A stretch of DNA of 22,433 nucleotides from Verrucomicrobiota bacterium (GTDB taxonomy: Bacteria; Verrucomicrobiota; Verrucomicrobiia; Opitutales; Opitutaceae): assembly GCA_016721945.1 (NCBI GenBank), contig JADKHC010000043.1:1-22433 (forward strand), written 5' to 3'. The notes beneath the pieces were generated by a model. The model was not told the DNA's origin. It did not search any database and worked only from the letters and a program-made list of their open reading frames with translations. This document shows positions 10,057 to 16,149 of the stretch, piece after piece. The translations under genes and the position numbers were made by a program. Within the stretch, counting starts at the first letter, position 1. The number at the start of each line of letters is the position of its first letter.

Positions 10057-11004
10057 TCAGTCGACGGCCATCATGCTCCGGTCTTTATGATCGGAGCAAG
10101 TGCGCCGGGAAAGCTCGTTGGCATAGGTACGGCCGAGAAGATTGGTGTTGGCTTTTGCCCATTCCGTTAGACGTGTTGTTCCCGCTGGAGGTGCCTCGAC
10201 AAACAACCGGTTTTGCATCAATCCGGCGATTTCCTCGCGGGTGACAAACTCGTCCTGTTGAATCCATCCGATGGTGCGCGCGACTGCGTAGCCAAGCAAA
10301 GGAGGGACGGAAAATACCGGGCGCTTACACCCAATGATACGTCCGATAGTTTCTGCGAGTTCCCGGTAGGTAAATGTTTCCGGCCCGATGGCTTCGATAG
10401 TGCGATTGCCAGCCTCGAAAGCTTCTCGCACAGCCAAGGCCGCAAAATCGCTGACATGAATCGGCTGGATTTTATAATTTCCGTCACCGAACACTCCAAA
10501 ACAGGGAAGACGTCGGAGTGCCCAGGCAATGTTGTTGATGAGAATGTCGCCGTCGCCAAAGAGCACCGCTGGGCGCAATATGCTGTGAGGGATTCCGCTT
10601 TCGCGGACCGCGCGCTCAAGTTGACCTTTGCCGTGAAAATACGGCAGCGGTGAGCCCTCTTCGGGGTTCGTGATACTCACGTGCACGATGCGCTCGATGC
10701 CGGCTTGTTTGGCTGCTGATAGAAGTGTGAGAGTGTTTTTGACCGCAGTGGAGTGGTCGAAGGCCTTGTGGTCGAAACGAACCCAGTAGGTGTTGATCAA
10801 AGTGCCGCAGGATCTCAACGATTCCACCAACTGCTTCGGATCATCAAAGTTGAAAGGGCGAACCACGATTTGATTTGCGAGTGGATGAGTTGGTTTGGGC
10901 GAGTTCGTCAAAGTAAGGACTTTGTGCCCGGCTTCGAGTAGCAGGCGGGCGATATGGCTTCCCGAGTAGCCGAAGGCTCCGGTAACGGCGATTGATTTAT
11001 TCAT
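10057..11004 (-). CDS. NAD(P)-binding SDR/NmrA-like epimerase family protein
   Basis: The protein has 315 residues. It opens with a beta strand and the dinucleotide-binding glycine motif GAFGYSGSH (residues 9-17), typical of extended or atypical short-chain dehydrogenases and NmrA/NDUFA9-like proteins. Later segments also fit this group: GIERIVHVSITNP, YFHGKGQLERAVRESGIPHSILRPAVLFG and PIHVSDFAALAVREAF. The YxxxK catalytic pair appears as YFHGK, so redox or epimerase activity is possible; the substrate cannot be told. I chose the start at 11004 because the glycine motif lies 8 residues from it. The longer upstream frame runs through the regulator gene. It lies 49 bp downstream of a GbsR-like regulator on the same strand, so the two probably form an operon. 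Both sit between the two valS 3'-end copies. Confidence 0.85.
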   Translation of the reverse strand: MNKSIAVTGAFGYSGSHIARLLLEAGHKVLTLTNSPKPTHPLANQIVVRPFNFDDPKQLVESLRSCGTLINTYWVRFDHKAFDHSTAVKNTLTLLSAAKQAGIERIVHVSITNPEEGSPLPYFHGKGQLERAVRESGIPHSILRPAVLFGDGDILINNIAWALRRLPCFGVFGDGNYKIQPIHVSDFAALAVREAFEAGNRTIEAIGPETFTYRELAETIGRIIGCKRPVFSVPPLLGYAVARTIGWIQQDEFVTREEIAGLMQNRLFVEAPPAGTTRLTEWAKANTNLLGRTYANELSRRTCSDHKDRSMMAVD

Positions 11005-11053
11005 AAGACAGTAATTACGGTAAAGACAGAAATGAATAGGTAAAAGGCTACGC

Positions 11054-11578
11054 CTAGCGCAGCCATTGGGAGAGTTTGGCTCCCAGCGACACGAGTTTGA
11101 CGCGGGCGTTTCGAGGTAGCCGGCGAACTTCGCTATACCAAGTATCGACAGACTCCATGAACGAGAGCATCTCGTTGAGTCTTTCCCGGGTGTAGCCGTC
11201 GTTGGAGGTTTTGTCTTCGGCAAGCATTGCTGCGGTTTCGCGGAGTACTTTGATGGTTGGATCAACTTCACGACGTTTCCGTTCGTCGAGTAGAATTTCG
11301 AAGGTTTGCCATACATCTTTGAGCGCTTGGAAGTGGTCTCGCCGATCCCCCATCACATGAACGACTCCAACGATGCCCCAAGTTTGAAGTTCCTTGAGGC
11401 TGCTGCTTACATGCGACCGAGCAACTTGGATGATATCGGTGATTTCATCAGCTGGCAGTGGTTTAGCGTGAAAATAGAGGAGTGCGTGAATTTGCGCCAC
11501 GGTTCGGTTGATACCCCAACGCGTCCCCATCTCGCCCCAGTGCAGGATGAGCTTTTCTTGTACGGGTGTTAATTTCAT
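11054..11578 (-). CDS. GbsR/MarR family transcriptional regulator
   Basis: The 174-residue protein matches GbsR-type regulators, a branch of the MarR winged-helix family. The N-terminus has HWGEMGTRWGINRTVAQIHALL (written here as overlapping HWGEMGTRWGINR and TVAQIHALLYF). The helix-turn-helix is in DEITDIIQVARSHVSSSLKEL (about residues 44-64), and the wing is VVHVMGDRRDHF. A helical C-terminal dimerisation part follows. Such proteins bind palindromic operators and are usually repressors that respond to a small ligand; GbsR of Bacillus responds to choline, but the ligand here is unknown. It is the first gene of a likely two-gene operon with the SDR gene. A tataCT-like -10 (gtttatactgca) lies only a few bases before the ATG, so the transcript might be nearly leaderless; this is weak. 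A 20-bp palindrome at 12071-12090 is a possible but unproven target. Confidence 0.85.
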   Translation of the reverse strand: MKLTPVQEKLILHWGEMGTRWGINRTVAQIHALLYFHAKPLPADEITDIIQVARSHVSSSLKELQTWGIVGVVHVMGDRRDHFQALKDVWQTFEILLDERKRREVDPTIKVLRETAAMLAEDKTSNDGYTRERLNEMLSFMESVDTWYSEVRRLPRNARVKLVSLGAKLSQWLR

Positions 11579-11685
11579 TGCAGTATAAACAGGAAGAAAA
11601 GGAATAAGCGCAACTCTGAATTTTTACAGCCTAAATTTGTCATGCTAGCAGCCCGGTGGAAAGGCGGATGACGTCGAGGTGGTGG

Positions 11686-11918
11686 TCGGTACCCCGTATT
11701 TGGATACCGGCGTGAAGGTCGATGCGGCTGCGGAAAAGACGCGCCTCACGAAAGAACTCGAACAAATCACCAAGCACATTGCTGGCACGGAAGCGCGTTT
11801 GGGAAATGTAGCCTTCACGAGCAAAGCGCCACCGGCCGTGCTCGAAGGTGCACGCAAGCAACTCGCCGATCAGCAGGCCAAAAAGGCCGAACTGGAGCGT
11901 TTGCTAAAGGCGCTCTGA
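11686..11918 (+). pseudogene. valS 3'-end remnant (direct repeat, copy 2)
   Basis: This fragment encodes YLDTGVKVDAAAEKTRL through AELERLLKAL and a TGA stop, which is the final coiled-coil arm of ValRS. It lacks every catalytic domain, and an in-frame TAG lies only about 40 bp upstream of it. Compared with 9814-10046, 11 of 14 differing sense codons are synonymous; the replacements are Leu to Pro, Glu to Val and Arg to Lys. Such a bias implies that both copies spent most of their divergence as functional valS ends in different lineages. An open frame from a GTG at 11679 exists, but I do not regard it as a real gene. Confidence 0.88.
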
Positions 11919-11929
11919 GGTGAAGTTTC

Positions 11930-11997
11930 ACAGGAGGTAACGGAGAGAACGGAGTGAGGCCTAAAACCGTTCCTCCGTTAACTCTGTTACCTCCTGT
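11930..11997. terminator. Long imperfect inverted repeat after the valS remnant
   Basis: The 24-nt arms at 11930-11953 (acaggaggtaac...) and 11974-11997 (...gttacctcctgt) pair with only a few mismatches around a 20-nt loop. The outer 12 bp are perfect. Flanking ttt and aaa extend the pairing and make it terminator-like in both directions. The core 'caggaggtaacggag' is low-complexity and resembles a dispersed extragenic palindrome. It may be the original downstream terminator of valS. Confidence 0.55.
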
Positions 11998-12070
11998 AAA
12001 AACACCACCGTAATAGCAGGTGGAAGTGTATTAATTATAACGAATTAGAGCTTTATCGGGTTATATCTTT

Positions 12071-12090
12071 ACTTAGGACATGTCCTAAGT
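12071..12090. promoter_or_regulatory. Perfect 20-bp palindrome upstream of cysH (candidate operator)
   Basis: The half-site acttaggaca is followed directly by its exact reverse complement, tgtcctaagt. The palindrome lies 20 bp before the cysH ATG and just after a TTATAT-like -10 hexamer (12061-12066) in an AT-rich stretch, which is where a repressor would block transcription. The regulator is unknown. A dimeric winged-helix protein, such as a sulfur regulator or the GbsR-like protein encoded 0.5 kb away, would fit. Confidence 0.6.
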
Positions 12091-12110
12091 ATTTTGAGCG
12101 GACCTAATTC

Positions 12111-12827
12111 ATGAGTAATTCTGTATCTTTACCCACTTCCGTTCCCGATCTTGAAAAAGCTTCAGCGGAGGAACGGGTGCAGTGGGCGGTCGAGCAATTT
12201 GGGGATGGTTTGGTGCTGACGACTAGTTTTGGTATTCAGGCGGCGGTGATGTTGCATCTCGTCACGCGCGTCGCGCCGAAGATCCCTGTCATCTTTATCG
12301 ATACGGGATATTTGTTTCCTGAAACGTATCGTTTTGCGCGCGACCTCACGCAGAAGCTTGGCCTGAACATCAAAAAATACGTGCCCGCTTCGACTGCGGC
12401 CGAGCAAGAGGCGCTCTTTGGGAAAGAGTGGGAGCAGGGCGTCGATGGGCTGAAACGCTATAATTTCATCAACAAGGTCGAACCAATGGACCGCGCTATT
12501 CGCGAACTCGGTGCCACTGCCTGGCTGGCGGGCTTGCGGCGTTCACAATCGAGCACACGCGAGACGGTGAAAGTAGTTCAACAACAAAACAAAATCACCA
12601 AAATCCATCCAATCGCCGACTGGGATAATCGCCAGGTTCATCAGTATCTCACCAAGTATGACCTGCCGTACCACCCGCTTTGGGATGAAGGCTACGTCTC
12701 GGTGGGCGACTGGCACAGCACGACCAAGCTGCTCGACGGCATGAAGGAAGAGGACACGCGCTTCGGAGGACAGAAACGCGAGTGCGGTCTGCACGAAGTT
12801 TCCGGACGCACGGATTTTTCGATTTGA
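12111..12827 (+). CDS. cysH: Phosphoadenylyl-sulfate (PAPS) reductase
   Basis: CysH reduces activated sulfate to sulfite in assimilatory sulfate reduction, usually with thioredoxin as the electron donor. The 238-residue protein has the adenine-nucleotide alpha-hydrolase fold with a PP-loop-like TTSFGIQ (37-43), then FIDTGYLFPETYRF, WLAGLRRSQS and the C-terminal catalytic ECGLH with Cys225. That Cys is the only cysteine in the protein. The Cys-Cys...Cys-x-x-Cys set that binds the Fe-S cluster in APS reductases is absent, which points to PAPS as substrate. No ATP sulfurylase, APS kinase or sulfite reductase gene lies nearby. Transcription may be controlled at the palindrome 20 bp upstream. A U32-family gene follows after 47 bp on the same strand. 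Confidence 0.93.
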   Translation: MSNSVSLPTSVPDLEKASAEERVQWAVEQFGDGLVLTTSFGIQAAVMLHLVTRVAPKIPVIFIDTGYLFPETYRFARDLTQKLGLNIKKYVPASTAAEQEALFGKEWEQGVDGLKRYNFINKVEPMDRAIRELGATAWLAGLRRSQSSTRETVKVVQQQNKITKIHPIADWDNRQVHQYLTKYDLPYHPLWDEGYVSVGDWHSTTKLLDGMKEEDTRFGGQKRECGLHEVSGRTDFSI

Positions 12828-12874
12828 TCTTGTCGGTTGCGTGTATTGGCGTCCGGCACTGACATGCTTTACCG

Positions 12875-14125
12875 ATGACCACGATTCCTGAGTTACTCGC
12901 TCCTGCCGGAGACTGGAAGAGCCTCGATGCCTCCCTCGATGCTGGGGCGGACGCGATCTATTTCGGCGTGCGCGGTTTCAACATGCGGGCGGCGGCGAAA
13001 AACTTCACCGCGCGCGATCTGCCGAAGATCGTCGGGTTTTGCCACAAGCGAAAGGTTCGGGCGTTTCTCACCCTCAACGTCGTGGTTTTCGAGCGAGAAG
13101 TTGTCCGGTTGAATCGGCTGCTGAAAGCGGCGAAGACGGCGGGCGTCGATGGCGTGATCTGTTCGGATTTCGCGGTGCTTGCGGCGGCGCGCAAAGCGGG
13201 GCTTGAGGTGCATGCGTCCACGCAAATGTCGGTCGCAAATTCATCTTCAATCGCGTTTCTCTACGGACTCGGCGTGCGGCGTTTTGTGTTGGCGCGCGAA
13301 TGTTCGTTGGACGACATCCGCAAGATCAAGGCCTCGCTGCGTAAGACGCTCGGCAAAAAAGCTGCCGGGGTGAAAATCGAGGCGTTTGCTCATGGCGCGA
13401 TGTGCGTGTCGATGAGCGGGCGCTGTTTTCTTTCTAATTTTGACACCGGCAAATCCGCCAACCGTGGCGAATGTTCGCAACAGTGTCGGCGTGAGTACCG
13501 CATCGTCGAAGAACGCGGCGGGCAGGAGTGGACGCTGGGGAAGAACTACATCCTAAGCCCAAAAGATCTCTGCACTTTGCCGTTCATCGAGAAGCTGATC
13601 GCGGCTGGTGTTGATTCGTTGAAAATCGAAGGGCGAATTCGCGGTCCCGAATATGGTTCGACGGTGGTGCGTGCCTATCGACGGGCGCTGGATTTCTACG
13701 CCGCGAACCGTGGCAAGCGAGGCTGGCAGGCGCGCTTTGATGAATTGAAAAAGGAGCTCCTTGTAAGCGTGGAGCAAGTTTACAACCGCGGCTTCTCGTC
13801 GGGCTTTTACTGCGGGAAACCCATTGGAGAGTGGAGCGCCCGTCCACAAAATGCCTCGCCGATGAAGAAACGTTTTGTCGGCACCGTGGTTAACTTTTTC
13901 AAGAAGCTCTCGGTGGCGGAGATTGCCGTGCAGGACGCACCGTTTGCACTCGGCGATGAACTTTTTATCGAAGGCAACAGCACTGGTTTTTTCCGGCAAA
14001 AAGTCGAATCGCTCCAGATCGAGTCGCAGTCTGTTTCCGAGGCCCCGTCGGGCGTTCATGTCGCAATGCGCGTCACCGAACCAGTCCGTAGAGGCGACAA
14101 GATTTACATTATGCGCGCGAAATGA
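12875..14125 (+). CDS. U32 family protein (TrhP/RlhA-like RNA hydroxylation factor or peptidase)
   Basis: The 416-residue protein carries the U32 signature EAFAHGAMCVSMSGRC (169-184). Four cysteines, C177, C184, C200 and C204, match the Fe-S ligands of this group. The N-terminus (ELLAPAGDWKSLDASLDAGADAIYFG) begins a TIM-barrel-like domain, shown here as ELLAPAGDW and DAGADAIYFG. SLKIEGRIRGPEY is the second conserved block, and a small beta domain ends the chain. U32 members such as E. coli TrhP (YegQ) and RlhA are needed for prephenate-dependent hydroxylation of tRNA or 23S rRNA; older annotation calls them collagenase-like peptidases. This protein's length and single catalytic region resemble TrhP more than RlhA, but the assignment within the family is uncertain. 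It converges with the homocysteine methyltransferase gene. Confidence 0.88.
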   Translation: MTTIPELLAPAGDWKSLDASLDAGADAIYFGVRGFNMRAAAKNFTARDLPKIVGFCHKRKVRAFLTLNVVVFEREVVRLNRLLKAAKTAGVDGVICSDFAVLAAARKAGLEVHASTQMSVANSSSIAFLYGLGVRRFVLARECSLDDIRKIKASLRKTLGKKAAGVKIEAFAHGAMCVSMSGRCFLSNFDTGKSANRGECSQQCRREYRIVEERGGQEWTLGKNYILSPKDLCTLPFIEKLIAAGVDSLKIEGRIRGPEYGSTVVRAYRRALDFYAANRGKRGWQARFDELKKELLVSVEQVYNRGFSSGFYCGKPIGEWSARPQNASPMKKRFVGTVVNFFKKLSVAEIAVQDAPFALGDELFIEGNSTGFFRQKVESLQIESQSVSEAPSGVHVAMRVTEPVRRGDKIYIMRAK

Positions 14126-14133
14126 GCGCGCAT
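14111..14133. terminator. Short hairpin across the U32 gene stop codon
   Basis: An 8-bp perfect inverted repeat, atgcgcgc and gcgcgcat, has a 7-nt loop that contains the TGA stop. It sits at the junction of two convergent genes. There is no T-run, so terminator function is doubtful. Confidence 0.3.
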
Positions 14134-14149
14134 AACCTGGAAAACGCCC

Positions 14150-15028
14150 TTACAACCGCATACGGCCGAGCTTCTTAGCGATGGCGGCGATGAAGGCCGG
14201 ACTGGTTCCGCAGCAGCCGCCGATGAAAGTGGCGCCAGCGGCGATAACTTCGGACGCCTTGTCTGCGAAAAATTCAGGTATGGCCGGGTAAACGGTCTGG
14301 CCCGCGACGACTTCGGGCAGGCCGGCGTTGGCTTTGATCCAGACAGGCAGAGTCGTGGCAGCGCGCAGACGTTTGGCGATGGAGATATAGCCATCGATGC
14401 CGCGTCCACAGTTGGCTCCGATAACATCGGCGCCAGCAGCGGTGAGAGCAGCGACGGCTTCTTCGGGTGTTGTGCCCATCATGGTCCGGTCACGTTGCGC
14501 GCCGGAATCGAAGACGAGGCTGGCGATTACGGGCAGGCCGGTCTTTTTGGCGGCGGCGATTGCAGCACCGACCTCTTGGAGATCGGCAAAGGTTTCGAGC
14601 AGGATCGCGTCAGCGCCAGCTTGGGCCAAGGCGTTGGTTTGTTCTTCAAAGACCGCACCGAGTTCTTCGATGGTGATCTCGTCCATCGCGAGCATTTTAC
14701 CGGTTGGTCCGACTGAAGCAAAAACCAGCGCTCGTCCCGCGGCGGCGCGTTTGGATATTTCCACGCCGGCTTTGTTGATGGCAGTGGTTTTGTCTCCGAG
14801 TCCATGGTCGGCAAGACGTGTGCGCGTGGCACCGAAGGTATTGGTTAAAATCACCTGGCTACCGGCTTCTGCGTAGGCGCGTGCAACTTTTTCTACGCGG
14901 TCGGGGTGGGTGAGATTCCACACATCCGGGCATTCGCCGGCGCCGAGGCCCTGAGCTTGAAGTTGGGTGCCCCATGCGCCGTCGGTGATGATCGGGCCGG
15001 GAAGAAGTTTTTGGATGAGCGGGTGCAT
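14150..15028 (-). CDS. Homocysteine S-methyltransferase family protein
   Basis: The enzyme family moves a methyl group to homocysteine to make methionine, using a zinc-activated thiolate. The 292-residue protein is a stand-alone Hcy-binding barrel. It starts with ITDGAWGTQLQAQGL and continues with ILTNTFGATRTRL, ILLETFADLQE and GANCGRG (Cys207). GGCCGTSP supplies Cys272/Cys273, so the three zinc cysteines are all present. It lacks the folate, cobalamin and reactivation domains of full MetH. It could be an S-methylmethionine- or betaine-type enzyme, or the N-terminal module of a split methionine synthase, and the sequence does not decide among these. It lies 59 bp downstream of a small membrane protein gene on the same strand and may share its transcript. 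Confidence 0.9.
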   Translation of the reverse strand: MHPLIQKLLPGPIITDGAWGTQLQAQGLGAGECPDVWNLTHPDRVEKVARAYAEAGSQVILTNTFGATRTRLADHGLGDKTTAINKAGVEISKRAAAGRALVFASVGPTGKMLAMDEITIEELGAVFEEQTNALAQAGADAILLETFADLQEVGAAIAAAKKTGLPVIASLVFDSGAQRDRTMMGTTPEEAVAALTAAGADVIGANCGRGIDGYISIAKRLRAATTLPVWIKANAGLPEVVAGQTVYPAIPEFFADKASEVIAAGATFIGGCCGTSPAFIAAIAKKLGRMRL

Positions 15029-15087
15029 GAGGGGTGGGTTGTGTTGGAAGAACCGAAGCTGAATTGGTTATGCTGGCCAAGCGTGAA

Positions 15088-15339
15088 TTATTGCAGTGGC
15101 TGCTTGTTTCGGTAGGCGCGCATAACGCAAAGTACGAGGGCGATGCCCGGAGCCCAAATCAGAGCGATGAAGCTCAGATGACGCGCGCCGGCAAGTGCAT
15201 GGCTGATCGGCGTTCCGGTGCTGCCGAATACCGGCGCAAAGATTGGGAAAGTGATTAACCCAACCAAGGCGCCACCGCCAACAATCGTCAGCAGCCAGAA
15301 AAGAAAATACACTGCCCAGTGGCTCTGCTGTAGTTTCAT
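15088..15339 (-). CDS. Small membrane protein of unknown function
   Basis: The 83-residue protein begins MKLQQSHWAVYFLFWLLTIV. It has two hydrophobic stretches, about residues 9-33 and 53-73, with a basic C-terminal tail (MRAYRNKQPLQ), so two membrane helices are likely. I do not recognise a family. The ATG overlaps the stop codon of the upstream reductase gene as ATGA, which suggests translational coupling and supports this start over a longer in-frame one at 15474, which would run through the reductase gene. Confidence 0.7.
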   Translation of the reverse strand: MKLQQSHWAVYFLFWLLTIVGGGALVGLITFPIFAPVFGSTGTPISHALAGARHLSFIALIWAPGIALVLCVMRAYRNKQPLQ

Positions 15340-15863
15340 TTTTTGACGCGGTATTTTAGCAGCAGCGTGCTGGGGGCGAGTTTTTCGCTTGAGAGGAGCG
15401 TTAGCTGGGCCGAGGTGCGGCGGGCGAGCAGGGGAGTCCCTTCGCCGAAGAGCAATGGCTCGATGGTTAGCCAAATTTCATCGATCAGTCCGACTTCAAG
15501 AAACAGGCTGTGAATCTGTGCACCACCGAGGATGGCGCAATTGCGCAGCCCGCGTTCGCGAAGTTCCGCGACGAGCTGACTGGGCGTTTTATCGGTAAAC
15601 TCTAGTTTTCCCGGTAGGGAGTCGTAGGAGAAAGCTGCTGGTGTGCGCGTGATAACCAAGCGCAGCCTCTCGGGCATGAGCATGGAGCGTATAGTATCGC
15701 GGGCGGTTCGATAAGTTTCTCCGCCCATCACGCAGCAGTCGAAATCGCGCAGTGCTGCGCGGAAAAACGCCCGATCTTCGGCCGACGCGAAATCGCTGCC
15801 AGGAGTGTCGTGCCGGGTGATGAAGCCGTCGAGCGATTGTGCGGCGATGAGCGTGAGTCGCAT
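15336..15863 (-). CDS. RibD C-terminal/dihydrofolate reductase-like protein
   Basis: The 175-residue protein has the DHFR-like fold of the RibD C-terminal domain: LTLIAAQSLDGFITR at the start, VMGGETYRTARD for nucleotide binding, NCAILGGAQIHSLFLEVGL, and EIWLTIEPLLFGEGTPLL. RibD itself reduces a pyrimidine intermediate of riboflavin synthesis with NADPH. Stand-alone relatives are common and mostly of unknown substrate, and the deaminase half of RibD is missing here. It is the first of three same-strand genes and overlaps the next one by four bases. It is divergent from the large surface-protein gene. Confidence 0.85.
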   Translation of the reverse strand: MRLTLIAAQSLDGFITRHDTPGSDFASAEDRAFFRAALRDFDCCVMGGETYRTARDTIRSMLMPERLRLVITRTPAAFSYDSLPGKLEFTDKTPSQLVAELRERGLRNCAILGGAQIHSLFLEVGLIDEIWLTIEPLLFGEGTPLLARRTSAQLTLLSSEKLAPSTLLLKYRVKK

Positions 15864-16149
15864 GGGCCGGAATTATCGATGCTTTGATTGCATGCACAAG
15901 CCCGGCTTTATTGGGTCATTACGAGGTTTCTGGGCAGGCTCATGGATGCTTCCGCTTTGCGAGGAGATTGGCCGAACTTTGCCTGAAGGTTTTTAGCGCA
16001 GTGTTTGTGAAGAAGGCATGAAAACCCCGGCATCGCTGGTGGTCTTTACTATGGGTGTTGGTTTTGGGGTCGAGATGCTTTTGGGTTTAGTCGAAACGTC
16101 TCCAGCCGATCAATACAGCAGGTTTCAGCGACAAGCTTCTTCCAGCAGC

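Larger units (their letters stand above)
10047..11685. mobile_element. Putative inserted segment flanked by valS 3'-end repeats
   Basis: This 1,639-bp segment holds the SDR gene and its regulator, both on the minus strand against the surrounding plus-strand genes. It is bounded on the left by the valS stop and on the right by a diverged copy of the valS 3' end. There is no transposase or integrase inside. The layout matches integration of DNA carrying a valS 3' fragment, either by homologous (Campbell-type) recombination or by an enzyme now lost. Calling it mobile is inference. Confidence 0.45.

Noticed and set aside
11679..11918. A separate small gene of 79 codons
   Set aside because: It needs a GTG start, has no ribosome-binding site, and almost all of it is the duplicated valS tail. 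It is treated as a remnant.
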